A DNA stretch of 64,000 nucleotides. It comes from Caulobacter sp. 73W (GTDB lineage Bacteria > Pseudomonadota > Alphaproteobacteria > Caulobacterales > Caulobacteraceae). The notes beneath the pieces were generated by a model that was not told the origin of the DNA, ran no database searches, and was given only the letters and a program-made list of their open reading frames with translations. Position 1 is the first letter of the stretch. Every line of letters starts with the position of its first letter. Where the stretch lies: positions 2,418,001 to 2,482,000 of the forward strand of contig NZ_CP158375.1 in the NCBI RefSeq assembly GCF_041021955.1, given 5' to 3'. This document shows, piece by piece, positions 52,658 through 62,006 of this stretch. The position numbers and the translations under genes are program-made.

Positions 52658-55144
52658 CTATTGCTGCAGGCGGCGCTTCTCGAGCGCCTTGTAGGCCAGG
52701 AACACCGGACCGGACAGGATCAGCGCCGCGGCCACGAAGCCGAGGGCCAGCAGCAACGGATTGCGGCTGAACCACCACAGCACGAAAATCAGCGGCGACA
52801 GCGTGCCGCGCCAGAAGATCGGCCCGACGCGGTAGCCCTTTACCCCGTCGGAGGCGTCGGCCGTCAGGTCGCCCTGCACCTTGAAGATGTTGGTCGGCAG
52901 GGTCAGGCGGCGCATCGTCGCCGGCAGGGTCGCCGGGTCGGAGGACAGCACGGTCACCACCACGCGCCGGCCCCCATAGGGCGAGCGGAAGCTGGCCAGA
53001 CCGGCGAAGTCCTGGCCATCCAGCACGCTGTCGGCGCCCTTGCCGCCGAACAGTCGGGTCAGTCCGTCCAGCAGACGCGCGCGACGGACAAGGCCGCCTT
53101 CAGTCGGGGTGAACGGGCTTTTGGCGAACAGGCCGGCATGGCTGGCCGCCAGGGCGGTGGAGCCGATCAGCAGCACGTCCTTGTCCTTGAGGACCGCCTC
53201 GTCCGAGCTGCGGGTGATCAGCACGCGGGTCGCCGCGACGCCGGTGGATTCCGCCGCCTGGCCGATGATCGAGAACATGGTCTCCAGCTCGCCCGGCGTC
53301 GGGTTGGACGACAGCACCACGGCCGTTTCCGACAGGTCGGCCATGCGGGTGAACGGGAAGATCGAGCCGGTGAAATAGGCCAGGTTCGGCAGGCTGCCGA
53401 AGTGGGCCGCCCCGCTCAGGTCGATGGTGCTGTCGGGGTCGATGCCGCTGCGCAGGTTGACCGGCAGCTCGCCCTTACAGTTCCCCACGGTGCGCGGGAT
53501 GATGTTGAAATAGAGGTTCAGCTCGTTCTGGCCGAACAGCATGTAGGACGGCAGATCGACCTTGGCTTCCTTGAAGGTGAAGTAGCCCGGCACGCGGTCG
53601 ACGAAGACGTCGGCGCGGGTGCTGTCGCGGAAGCTGAGCGATTTGACGTAGGTGCCGTTGAGCGACACGTCGAGGCGCGAGGCCGACAGGTTCAGCCAGT
53701 CCCCATCCCCGAACCGGTAGCGCAGCTTCAGCCGAGCCACGTTGGACGGCCACAGGAACAGGTCCGGCGCCGTACGGATCGGCACGATGACCGGCGCGCC
53801 CGAGCCGACGATCTGCATGGCGCTTTGATCGGCCAGCTCGCCGAAGCGGACGGGGCGGTCGGTGCGCAGCCAGCGCGGTGCGTCATAGGGCTTTCGCTCG
53901 CGCAGGGTGGGCGCGGTGGTCGTCGCGCCGGCGCCGCGCAGGGAGATGGAGCCCAGAGCCAGCGTTCGGCCCGCGGTCAGCAACTGCTCGCGATCCCGGC
54001 CCATGACCATCAGCAGGGTGGAGCCGGGCGCCGCGGGGTTCTCGACCAGACGCAGGGTCGGCTCGTTGATCTGGCCGACCGAATAGCCGCCGACCGTCTC
54101 GCCCGAGGTGGCGAAGACCACGCCGTTACCGGCGGGAAGAGCCCCGATGGAGACAGGGAAGCGGAAGTGCTGATAGTCGGCCGCCAGGGCGAAGTAGGAC
54201 GCCACCGCCGCCGCCGACTGCAGCGCCTCGTCGCTGGGCGGGCCGCCGAAGGCGAAGGGCACGTTCAGGCCGCCGGGCAGGCCTTCGAAGAACGGGGCCG
54301 GCAGGCGCGCCAGCTCCAGGCGCGGGGCGCCGCGCGTGGTGGTGATGCTGAGGCGCGAGGCGCGGGAGTCGATCTCGGCCCACAGGGAAGGGTGCAGCGG
54401 GTTCTCGCAGCCGCGCGTGTAGTGGCCGAGGAAGCGCAGGTTCAGTCGGTTGCGGGGCTTGAACAGGGCCGGATCGACCGGAATGTCTATGGTCATGCCC
54501 GAGGCGCCGCTGCCGTCCAGGCGGACCGCGCTGATCACCTCGTCGTTGATGTAGACGACCAGTTGCGACAGGTCCGGCAGCATGGCCGGCGAATGGGTCA
54601 GGCGCAGGCGCAGGTTGGCGGCCGTGACCTGCGTGTCGGACGACAGGTTGAACGGGACCGAGAATTCCCCATCGACGCTGATCATCCGCAGCGGGTTCTT
54701 CACCTCCAGATCGGCCAGGCTGAAGGACTGGACGTCGGGCGGCAGGGGGGCGTCCACCAGCGGGCCCAGTTGAACCTGGGCCGGCGCATAGGTGGTGGTC
54801 ACCGGATTGGTGCCCAGCGGCTGCGGGCCGGCCGAAGGAGCGGGGGGCGGCGGGGCCGGAACGGCCTGGGCGGGGGTTCCCGTCGGCGGAGCGGCTTGAG
54901 CGGTCGCAGCAGGCGCGGCCGGGCGCGCCGGGGCCGTCGCGGGACGCGTCGCGGCCCCCTGGGACGCCGGCGCCTGGGCCTCGGCGGGAAGCAGGAGGAG
55001 AAGGGCGCCCGACAGGCCTAGGGCGATGCTTCTTGCGGCTCTGCGAATCAGCTTCCGGCTCCCCAACTTTGCTGTGCAGCCCTGGCCTACCAGCGAACGG
55101 AAGGCGATGCGATGCAAGGTCGCGGCGCCCGCCTGGTTTTGCAA
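52658..55144 (-). CDS. bcsB: BcsB-like cellulose synthase periplasmic subunit
   Basis: An 828-residue frame with a signal peptide near residues 31-55 (LIRRAARSIALGLSGALLLL), a Pro/Ala-rich linker and alternating carbohydrate-binding and flavodoxin-like domains. The C-terminal helix (L-I-F-V-L-W-W-F-S-R-N-P-L-L-L-A-L-G-F) anchors it to the inner membrane. In cellulose synthases BcsB guides the glucan from BcsA across the periplasm. No ATG precedes the signal peptide in frame. A TTG at 55144 is the listed start, and a CTG near 55050 could be the real one. No bcsA is visible in the window. Confidence 0.83.
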   Translation of the reverse strand: MQNQAGAATLHRIAFRSLVGQGCTAKLGSRKLIRRAARSIALGLSGALLLLLPAEAQAPASQGAATRPATAPARPAAPAATAQAAPPTGTPAQAVPAPPPPAPSAGPQPLGTNPVTTTYAPAQVQLGPLVDAPLPPDVQSFSLADLEVKNPLRMISVDGEFSVPFNLSSDTQVTAANLRLRLTHSPAMLPDLSQLVVYINDEVISAVRLDGSGASGMTIDIPVDPALFKPRNRLNLRFLGHYTRGCENPLHPSLWAEIDSRASRLSITTTRGAPRLELARLPAPFFEGLPGGLNVPFAFGGPPSDEALQSAAAVASYFALAADYQHFRFPVSIGALPAGNGVVFATSGETVGGYSVGQINEPTLRLVENPAAPGSTLLMVMGRDREQLLTAGRTLALGSISLRGAGATTTAPTLRERKPYDAPRWLRTDRPVRFGELADQSAMQIVGSGAPVIVPIRTAPDLFLWPSNVARLKLRYRFGDGDWLNLSASRLDVSLNGTYVKSLSFRDSTRADVFVDRVPGYFTFKEAKVDLPSYMLFGQNELNLYFNIIPRTVGNCKGELPVNLRSGIDPDSTIDLSGAAHFGSLPNLAYFTGSIFPFTRMADLSETAVVLSSNPTPGELETMFSIIGQAAESTGVAATRVLITRSSDEAVLKDKDVLLIGSTALAASHAGLFAKSPFTPTEGGLVRRARLLDGLTRLFGGKGADSVLDGQDFAGLASFRSPYGGRRVVVTVLSSDPATLPATMRRLTLPTNIFKVQGDLTADASDGVKGYRVGPIFWRGTLSPLIFVLWWFSRNPLLLALGFVAAALILSGPVFLAYKALEKRRLQQ

Positions 55145-55145
55145 G

Positions 55146-55445
55146 TTATCGCGTCATCCAGCGACGTGGAGGCTTTTCTCCCAGGAGTTTAACTTCCCCC
55201 TGAACCAGGCCGTAGGTCTTCATGGCGAAAAGGCTGATGGGATTGACCGCATGGACCGGCTCGCGCCCGTCCGAGGGGCTGGAGGCCAAGGGCCCGTCCT
55301 GGGTCGCGCGATCGACGCAGGTCCACTCCGCCTTGCCCTGATCGGGATGCCCCACCGCGAAATAGCGCTGGACCAGCTTCTTGCCGGGCCCCTCGGTCAT
55401 GACGGCGATCAGCCAGCCGCCGGTGATGAGGTGATCCTGGTTCAA
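55146..55445 (-). CDS. Small hypothetical protein
   Basis: A 99-residue protein ([23 protein letters not shown]...), overlapping the trhO stop by ATGA. It lacks signal or membrane segments and I do not recognise it. The overlap suggests co-translation with trhO. Confidence 0.65.
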   Translation of the reverse strand: MNQDHLITGGWLIAVMTEGPGKKLVQRYFAVGHPDQGKAEWTCVDRATQDGPLASSPSDGREPVHAVNPISLFAMKTYGLVQGEVKLLGEKPPRRWMTR

Positions 55446-56458
55446 GCTTCGGTCGCCTTCATCCGGGCGGTCTGTTCCGCTGCGGCCCGCCGGGCTTCCA
55501 GCTTGGCGGCGTGACGGGCCTTGGCCTCGGGCGTGGTGACGCCAAGGTGGGTCACGCCCAGCTTGGCGTTATGCTGCATCTGGCGCATGCGCTCGGCGTA
55601 GCGTTCTCGCCGTTCCTCGTCCCGCTGGCCATGGCACGCCGGGCAACTGACGCCTTCGACATAGAGCGGCGAGGCGCGATCGGCGGCGCTCAACGGCATG
55701 CGGCAGCCGTGGCAAAGGGTGTGTTCGCCGATCTCCAGCCCGTGCTTCACGGCCGTGCGCTGGTCGAAGACGAAGCACTCGCCGCGCCAGGTGCTCCGGC
55801 TCGCCGGCACGGTCTCCAGATACTTCAGGATGCCGCCCTTGAGGTGGAAGACCTCCTCCACGCCCTCGGCTTTAAGGAAGGCGGTCGCCTTCTCGCAGCG
55901 GATGCCGCCGGTGCAGTACATGGCGACCTTGGGCTTCTTCTCGCCCCAGCCGGCTCGGAAGTCGCGGAACCAGGCGGGGAAGTCGCTGAAGCTGTCGGTC
56001 TTCGGATCCACCGCGCCCTCGAAGGTCCCTATGGCGACCTCATAGGCGTTGCGAGTGTCGATCAGCACCACGTCCGGCTGGGCGATCAGGGCGTTCCAGT
56101 CGGCGGCGTCCACATAGGTCCCGGCGTCGCGGGCGGCGTCGATCCCAGGCACGCCCAGAGTCACGATCTCCTTCTTCAGCCGAACCTTCATGCGCAGGAA
56201 GGGCAGGGTCTCGGCGTAGGAGTCCTTGAAGTCGAGACCGGCGCAGCCCGGCAGGGCGCGGATATGATCCAGCACCGCGTCGATGGCGTCCGGCGTCCCG
56301 GCGATGGTGCCGTTGATCCCCTCGTGCGCCAGCAGCAGCGTGCCCTTCACGTCGAGCGAGCAGCACAGCTTGGCCAGCGGCCCACGCAGCGCCTCGAGGT
56401 CGTCGAAGGCGGTGAAATGATAGAGGGCGGTCACGCGGACGGGCGCGGGGGAGGTCAT
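55442..56458 (-). CDS. trhO: tRNA uridine 5-hydroxylase, rhodanese-related (TrhO/YceA)
   Basis: A 338-residue protein. An N-terminal acylphosphatase-like region (V-T-A-L-Y-H-F...[13 protein letters not shown]) is followed by a rhodanese domain with the catalytic Cys in [11 protein letters not shown] near residue 180. A zinc-finger-like tail (C-H-G-C...C-P-A-C-H) completes it. YceA/TrhO proteins hydroxylate U34 of tRNAs. ATG 56458 fits the family start. Confidence 0.9.
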   Translation of the reverse strand: MTSPAPVRVTALYHFTAFDDLEALRGPLAKLCCSLDVKGTLLLAHEGINGTIAGTPDAIDAVLDHIRALPGCAGLDFKDSYAETLPFLRMKVRLKKEIVTLGVPGIDAARDAGTYVDAADWNALIAQPDVVLIDTRNAYEVAIGTFEGAVDPKTDSFSDFPAWFRDFRAGWGEKKPKVAMYCTGGIRCEKATAFLKAEGVEEVFHLKGGILKYLETVPASRSTWRGECFVFDQRTAVKHGLEIGEHTLCHGCRMPLSAADRASPLYVEGVSCPACHGQRDEERRERYAERMRQMQHNAKLGVTHLGVTTPEAKARHAAKLEARRAAAEQTARMKATEA

Positions 56459-56504
56459 GGGCGAGCCCTTATGCCTCCGGGCGTCCAAGGGCAAGAACGG
56501 CGGG

Positions 56505-57662
56505 TCAGCCCGCGCGCGTCTTCACCGCCCGGTCGAACTCCGCGATGGCGAGCACGATGTGATAGAGCGAACTGGCCGGGGCTGGTTCGTCCACGAATGA
56601 ACCGTCGGGCTGCATGCGGTCGCGATAGAGCCCCGGAACCGGCGTGTCGAAGTACTTCAGCAGGCCCTCCGCACCGGCGCTGGCCATGTCCCACCAGGAA
56701 TTGTCGCCGGTCAATTCGGCGGCCAGAACGCCGGCCTTGATCCGTTCGGTCTGGGCCCAAAGGCGCGCCGTCAGGTCGTGGGGCGTCATGTCGTCCAGCA
56801 GGGAGAAGAAGGCGACGCCGCGCTGCGGATCGACGCCTGGGCCTTCGCCGATGCCGATCATGCGCAGGGCCGCCTCGATGGCGTTGGGATGGGCGGCCAG
56901 GCTGCCCCAGCGCATCAGCAGCCAGCCCCATTCGAACTGGTGGCCCGGCTCCAGGATGCGGCCATCCACGCCAGGGGCGGCATGCCAGTCGCCGTCATAA
57001 TACTCGCGGACGCCGCCGCTCTTTGGGTCGACGAACCGGCTGAGGGCGAGGTTGGCGATCTCGTCGGCCAGGACGCGCCACTGGGCGTCGCCGCCGGCCT
57101 CGTCCCATTCCAGGCAGGCCTCGAACAGATGCATGTGCGGGTTGGACAGCAGGGGCGTGACGCGGGGCGAACCCTCCTCGAACCCGGCCACAGGATGCTT
57201 GCGTTCGGCGATCAAGGCGTCGCGCAAGGTTACGGCGATGTCCCGCAGGCGCGCTTCTCCGGTCAGGCGATAGGCGACGGCCAGGCCATAGATCGCGAAG
57301 GCCTGGTCATAGAGGACCACGCTGTCGTCCAGGGGCTCGCCCTCCGGGCTGACCAGGGTGCGGACAAGGCCGTCAGGGCGAAGGTAGCGGCCCAGGAAGA
57401 AGTCGAGACCGTGCGCCACGGCGGCGTCGGCCGGACCGTCCCAGCCCAGGGCCTTGGCGGCGGCGAAGGCGTAGATCTGGCGCGGCTGCACCCGGGCGCG
57501 GCGGGGCGCCTCCACCGGCGTGCCGTCCTGGGCGATCTTTTCGTAGAAGCCGCCTCGCATGTGGTCGGCCCCGACCTCCCACCAGATCGGATAGGCGTCG
57601 TTCAGCAGCCAGGTCTTCAGCGTGGCGCACAACTTGGCGGCCTTGGCGAAGGCGTCGGACAT
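56505..57662 (-). CDS. AGE family sugar epimerase/isomerase
   Basis: A 385-residue (alpha/alpha)6-barrel enzyme of the N-acylglucosamine 2-epimerase family. Conserved segments include [27 protein letters not shown] and the Asp/His-rich barrel loops. Relatives interconvert mannose and fructose or glucose, or act on acylated hexosamines; the substrate is not decided here. ATG 57662 has GGAG at good spacing. It is next to manC and gmhB, which suits sugar supply for the envelope. Confidence 0.85.
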   Translation of the reverse strand: MSDAFAKAAKLCATLKTWLLNDAYPIWWEVGADHMRGGFYEKIAQDGTPVEAPRRARVQPRQIYAFAAAKALGWDGPADAAVAHGLDFFLGRYLRPDGLVRTLVSPEGEPLDDSVVLYDQAFAIYGLAVAYRLTGEARLRDIAVTLRDALIAERKHPVAGFEEGSPRVTPLLSNPHMHLFEACLEWDEAGGDAQWRVLADEIANLALSRFVDPKSGGVREYYDGDWHAAPGVDGRILEPGHQFEWGWLLMRWGSLAAHPNAIEAALRMIGIGEGPGVDPQRGVAFFSLLDDMTPHDLTARLWAQTERIKAGVLAAELTGDNSWWDMASAGAEGLLKYFDTPVPGLYRDRMQPDGSFVDEPAPASSLYHIVLAIAEFDRAVKTRAG

Positions 57663-57765
57663 GGCAGGCACTCCAGCGATCAAGCAACAGGGGTTTTGAG
57701 GCGCATCGCCCGGCTGCGCAACGGTCCCGCTTGAGGGGCGGTTCCCGCACGTCTAAAGCCGGATC

Positions 57766-58275
57766 ATGAAAACCACGCTGAAGGCCGTGCTGTTCGACCG
57801 TGATGGGGTGCTGAACCTCGACGAAGGGTACACCCACAAGCCCGAGGACCTGGTCTGGACGCCCGGCGCCCGCGCGGCGATCCTTCGTCTGAACGAGGCT
57901 GGCCTCAAGGTGATCGTGGTCACCAACCAGTCCGGCGTGGCGCGTGGCCTGTACGACCTGGCCGCCGTCGATCTGTTCCATGAGGAGATGCAGCGACAGC
58001 TGGCCGATGACGGCGGCCGGATCGACGCCTTCTACGCCTGCCCCTACCACAAGGACGCGCGGATCGAGGCCTGGCGGCACGACGACCATCCAGACCGCAA
58101 GCCCAATCCCGGCATGCTGCTGGCGGCCCTGCGCGATTTTGGCCTGACCGCCGACGAGGCCCTGATGATCGGCGACCGAGGCTCCGACATGGAGGCCGCC
58201 CGCCGCGCCGGCATGCCAGGCCACCTCTATGAGGGCGGCGATCTCGACGCCCTGGTGGCGCGGGTCATCGCATGA
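57766..58275 (+). CDS. gmhB: Heptose 1,7-bisphosphate 7-phosphatase (HAD-IIIA)
   Basis: A 169-residue HAD phosphatase. Catalytic D-R-D-G-V-L-N motif I, V-V-T-N-Q-S-G motif II, K-P-N-P-G-M motif III and G-D-R-G-S-D-M motif IV are all visible. The C-x-H zinc loop has C-P-Y-H-K. It makes ADP-heptose precursors for LPS core or O-antigen. It overlaps rmlD by ATGA. Confidence 0.88.
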   Translation: MKTTLKAVLFDRDGVLNLDEGYTHKPEDLVWTPGARAAILRLNEAGLKVIVVTNQSGVARGLYDLAAVDLFHEEMQRQLADDGGRIDAFYACPYHKDARIEAWRHDDHPDRKPNPGMLLAALRDFGLTADEALMIGDRGSDMEAARRAGMPGHLYEGGDLDALVARVIA

Positions 58276-59162
58276 TCCGTATCCTTCAATTCGGCGCGAC
58301 GGGCCAGGTCGCCCGCTGCATCCTGGCCGCCGCCGAGGGAAGGGCGCAGGTGACGGCCCTGTCGCGGGCCGATTGCGATCTCGCCGATCCTGTCGCCATC
58401 GAGGCGGCGATCGCAGCCGCCGACTGCGACCTGATCCTAAACTGCGCCGCCTTCACCGCCGTGGATGCGGCCGAGAGCGATCCACAGGCCGCCATGGCCG
58501 TGAACGTGGAGGCGCCGGCCGCCATGGCGCGGGCCTGCGCCGCGCGGGGCCTGCCGCTTGTCCATCTGTCCACCGACTACGTCTTCGACGGCGCCAAGGG
58601 CGCGCCCTATGTGGAGACCGACTCCGCGGCTCCCCTGGCCTCGGTCTATGCGCGCTCCAAGCTGGCGGGGGAGGCGGCCGTGCTGGCCTACGCCAAGGGC
58701 GTGGTGTTTCGCATCGCCTGGGTGTTCTCGCCCCTCAGCCGCAACTTCGTCACGGTGATGATGCGCCTGGCGCGGGAGCGGGACGAGGTGCGCATCGTCG
58801 CCGACCAGACCAGCACTCCAACCAGCGCCGTCGACCTGGCCGATTTCCTGGTCCGCACCACGCCGCGCTGGGCCGCCGCGTCGGCGGGGGACGAGGCGTT
58901 CGGCCTGTTCCACTTCGCCAACAGCGGCGTGGCGACCCGCTTCGAACTGGCTTCCGCCGCTATCGCCCGCGATCCGCAGACGCGGGCGCGACTGACGCCC
59001 GTGCCGATGACGGCCTTTCCCGAGCCCGCGCCGCGCCCGGCCTATTCGGCGCTCGACACAGGAAAGCTGTCACGGGTTTTCGGCGAACATCCCCGGGCCT
59101 GGCGTGAGGCGGTCGCCGAAACCGCTGACGCTCTGGTGGCGAACGGCGCTTTGAACAGCTAA
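58272..59162 (+). CDS. rmlD: dTDP-4-dehydrorhamnose reductase
   Basis: A 296-residue short-chain-type reductase with the N-terminal nucleotide motif G-A-T-G-Q-V, the V-H-L-S-T-D-Y-V-F-D-G segment and the catalytic Y-A-R-S-K. It makes dTDP-rhamnose for surface polysaccharides. The other rml genes are not in this window. Confidence 0.9.
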   Translation: MIRILQFGATGQVARCILAAAEGRAQVTALSRADCDLADPVAIEAAIAAADCDLILNCAAFTAVDAAESDPQAAMAVNVEAPAAMARACAARGLPLVHLSTDYVFDGAKGAPYVETDSAAPLASVYARSKLAGEAAVLAYAKGVVFRIAWVFSPLSRNFVTVMMRLARERDEVRIVADQTSTPTSAVDLADFLVRTTPRWAAASAGDEAFGLFHFANSGVATRFELASAAIARDPQTRARLTPVPMTAFPEPAPRPAYSALDTGKLSRVFGEHPRAWREAVAETADALVANGALNS

Positions 59163-59171
59163 GAGGCAAGC

Positions 59172-59825
59172 ATGCAGATTTTCCTCGACTCCACCGACAC
59201 CAAGCTGATCGCCGAACTGGCCGAGACGGGCCTCGTGGATGGCGTGACCACCAATCCGACCCTGATCGCCAAGTCGGGCCGCCCGATGCTCGAGGTGATC
59301 GCCGAGATCTGCGATCTGGTGCCCGGCCCGATCAGCGCCGAGGTCGCCGCCATCAAGGCCGACGCCATGATCGCCGAGGGCGAAAAGCTTGCGGGCATCG
59401 CCCCCAATGTCGTGGTCAAGGTGCCCCTGACCCGTGACGGCCTGATCGCCACTGCGCATTTCAGCCGCCAAGGCATCAAGACCAATGTGACCCTGTGCTT
59501 CTCGGCGGTGCAGGCCCTGCTCGCCGCCAAGGCCGGCGCGACTTACATATCGCCCTTCATCGGCCGCCTGGACGACCAGGGCGCCGACGGCATGGGCCTG
59601 ATCACCGACATCCGGGCGATCTACGACAACTACGACTTCGACACCGAGATCCTCGCCGCCTCGATCCGCACCGTGGGTCACGTGAAGGAGGCCGCGCTCT
59701 CGGGCGCCGATTGCGCGACGCTGCCGGCCAACCTGTTCGGCGAGCTGTTCAAGCATCCCCTGACCGACAAGGGCCTTGAGCAGTTCCTCAAGGACTGGGC
59801 GGGCACTGGCCAGTCGATCCTTTAG
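59172..59825 (+). CDS. fsa: Transaldolase-family fructose-6-phosphate aldolase
   Basis: A 217-residue short transaldolase/FSA-type TIM barrel. It begins Q-I-F-L-D-S-T-D, has the T-T-N-P-T-L motif and the Schiff-base Lys in V-V-K-V-P-L-T near residue 83. These short forms are either transaldolase or fructose-6-phosphate aldolase; sequence alone does not separate them. It lies nine bases after rmlD, and a strong terminator follows. Confidence 0.88.
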   Translation: MQIFLDSTDTKLIAELAETGLVDGVTTNPTLIAKSGRPMLEVIAEICDLVPGPISAEVAAIKADAMIAEGEKLAGIAPNVVVKVPLTRDGLIATAHFSRQGIKTNVTLCFSAVQALLAAKAGATYISPFIGRLDDQGADGMGLITDIRAIYDNYDFDTEILAASIRTVGHVKEAALSGADCATLPANLFGELFKHPLTDKGLEQFLKDWAGTGQSIL

Positions 59826-59851
59826 GACCGTCGCCAACCCCAAGGAATTCC

Positions 59852-59880
59852 AAGGCCGGGCCGCAATGCCCGGCCTTTTT
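59852..59880 (+). terminator. Rho-independent terminator after the sugar operon
   Basis: A 10-bp stem (AAGGCCGGGC/GCCCGGCCTT, loop CGCAAT) ending in TTTTT, 27 bases after the aldolase stop. Confidence 0.92.
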
Positions 59881-59984
59881 GGCGGGCAGCCTGTCGAAGA
59901 TTTAATCCACGTTGATTTTATGTAATTGGCCACAGCACGATTTGAGCGGGCAAAGCTCCCCTCGTACGACTGAGGGGAACACCT

Positions 59985-62006
59985 ATGCGCATCCAACTGC
60001 TCGCGGCGGCGTCCGTATTCAGCCTCGCTTCCGCCATCGGCGGCGCGGCCATGGCCCAGGCGGAAGCTGGACCGGCCCCGGCGACAGCCCAGAGCGGCGT
60101 CCTCTCATTCACCCCTGATTTCTTCGCCGCCCTGCTGCCCAATACGGCGCTGGAGATGGTCGAGCGCATTCCCGGTTTCAAACTGGAGGACGGCGAGGAC
60201 CTTCGCGGCTTCGCCGGGGCCGCCGGCAACGTCCTGATCGACGGGGTGCGCCCGGCCTCCAAGTCCGACACCGGCTCCACCGTCCTGCAGCGCACCCCTG
60301 CCACGCGGGTGGAGCGCATCGACCTGATCCGCGGCGGGACCGGCGGCATCGACATGCAGAACTATGCGGTGGTCGTGAACGTGATCCTCAAGCCCGAGGC
60401 GTCGCGTGAGCACATCGTCACCGTCGAGCCCTATCTGTTCGAGGGCGGACCGGAGATGTACCGCCTGCGCTACGAGTTCAGCTCGCGCGCCAATGGCCGC
60501 CAGTGGGGCGTTCAACTGGGCCAGGGCGTGGACCTGGACGACGGCACAGGCCCGGGCCGCCTGACCCGCCGCCGGGCCGATGGAGGTCTGATTTCCGACG
60601 AGCCCATGGAGACCGACTTCAAGGGCGGCGGCAAATACCTGCGCGGCAACTGGGCGGGCCCGGTGCTGGGCGGCCGCCTCGAGCTGACCGGCAGCCTCGA
60701 CGAGGACTTCTGGAAAAGCAGCGCCGCCTTCGGCGAGGCCGCCCGCTTCCGCCGCTCCGACTATCGCGAGGACGAACTGAGCGGCGACCTGGGCGCGCGC
60801 TATGAGCGTCGCTTCGCCAACAGCTTCAAGCTGGAAGCCCGCCTGATCCAGAACCTGGAGGACGGCGAGTCGGTGGAGCGCAGCCGCGGCTTTGGCGCGG
60901 AGCAGGTGTTCACCGCCGACTACCAGTCTGGCGAAAGCATCGCGCGGGCCTCCCTGCGCTGGGAAGGCTCGCCCAAGCTGACTCTCGAGGGCGGCGGCGA
61001 GGTCGCCTACAACTTCCTGGACACAAAGCAGCGCTTCACCATCGGCGGCGAGAACATTCCCCTGCCCAGCGCCTCGGTGAAGGTCGAGGAGAAGCGCGGC
61101 GAGATGTTCGGCCAGGCAATCTGGCGTCCGCGCTCGGACTTGGTCATCGACGGCATCGTGCGGGTCGAACGCTCGGTGATCAGCCAGTCGGGCGACGCGA
61201 CCTCGGAAAAGACCTTCACCTTCGTCAAGCCGCGGGTGGTCGCCACCTGGACGCCGGTCAAGAACAACCAGTTTCGCTTCCGCTTCGAGCGGGAGCTGGG
61301 CCAGCTGGATTTCGATGACTTCGCCGCCTCGGCCGCGCTCGACAACGATCAAGTGTTCGGCGGCAATGTGGACCTGGAGCCCGAGCAGCGCTGGATCAGC
61401 GAGTTCGTCTATGAGCGCCGCTTCTGGGGCGACGGCGTGGTCAGCCTGACCCTGCGCCATGACGAGATCATCGACGCCATCGACCAGATCCCTCTGCCGG
61501 ACGACCTGTCGGCCACGGGCAATATCGGCGACGGCGTGCTGAACCGCGTGGCGATCAACCTGACCCTGCCGCTGGAGCGCTTCAAGGTTCCGGGCGGTCG
61601 TCTGGTGGTCAACACCAAGTGGGACCGCACCGAGGTCACCGACCCGACCACCGGCGACAAGCGCCGCATCTCGTGGGTGGAGCACAACCGCCACCTGGTC
61701 AGCTTCACCCAGGACCTGCCGCGCTGGAAGCTGACCTATGGCGTCGACTACATCCCGCCCTTCAAGCGGGTGCGCTACCGCCCGGACGAGACGGTGCGCA
61801 TGGAGGTGGTCAATTTCCTCAACGCCTACGTGGAATACAAACCCAAGCCGGACCTCGCCATCCGCCTGATGGTGACGCGCTGGAACGATTTCCCGTTCGA
61901 GCGGACGATCTACGCCGACCGCTTCACGCGTCAGGTAGAGCTGGTCGAGCTGCGCCAGACGGACCCGCGCGAGTTCGTGCAGATCCGCCTGCGCAAGAGC
62001 TTCTAG
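59985..62006 (+). CDS. TonB-dependent receptor-like outer-membrane protein
   Basis: A 673-residue protein. A signal peptide (ending A-M-A-Q-A) and a plug domain (about 40-155; T-A-L-E-M-V-E-R-I-P-G-F, then G-N-V-L-I-D-G-V-R-P) lead into a barrel ending R-L-R-K-S-F. It is shorter than the other two receptors and lacks an obvious TonB box. Its substrate is unknown. It is convergent with the TAP-like hydrolase, sharing the CTAG stop. Confidence 0.85.
   Translation: MRIQLLAAASVFSLASAIGGAAMAQAEAGPAPATAQSGVLSFTPDFFAALLPNTALEMVERIPGFKLEDGEDLRGFAGAAGNVLIDGVRPASKSDTGSTVLQRTPATRVERIDLIRGGTGGIDMQNYAVVVNVILKPEASREHIVTVEPYLFEGGPEMYRLRYEFSSRANGRQWGVQLGQGVDLDDGTGPGRLTRRRADGGLISDEPMETDFKGGGKYLRGNWAGPVLGGRLELTGSLDEDFWKSSAAFGEAARFRRSDYREDELSGDLGARYERRFANSFKLEARLIQNLEDGESVERSRGFGAEQVFTADYQSGESIARASLRWEGSPKLTLEGGGEVAYNFLDTKQRFTIGGENIPLPSASVKVEEKRGEMFGQAIWRPRSDLVIDGIVRVERSVISQSGDATSEKTFTFVKPRVVATWTPVKNNQFRFRFERELGQLDFDDFAASAALDNDQVFGGNVDLEPEQRWISEFVYERRFWGDGVVSLTLRHDEIIDAIDQIPLPDDLSATGNIGDGVLNRVAINLTLPLERFKVPGGRLVVNTKWDRTEVTDPTTGDKRRISWVEHNRHLVSFTQDLPRWKLTYGVDYIPPFKRVRYRPDETVRMEVVNFLNAYVEYKPKPDLAIRLMVTRWNDFPFERTIYADRFTRQVELVELRQTDPREFVQIRLRKSF

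Noticed and set aside
52610..55021. An 803-residue frame opposite bcsB
   Set aside because: It is antisense to a clear BcsB coding region and its Arg/Gln/Gly-rich translation is typical of high-GC shadow frames. The same applies to the long frames opposite ctaD, the GGDEF/EAL gene, the M14 peptidase and the receptors.
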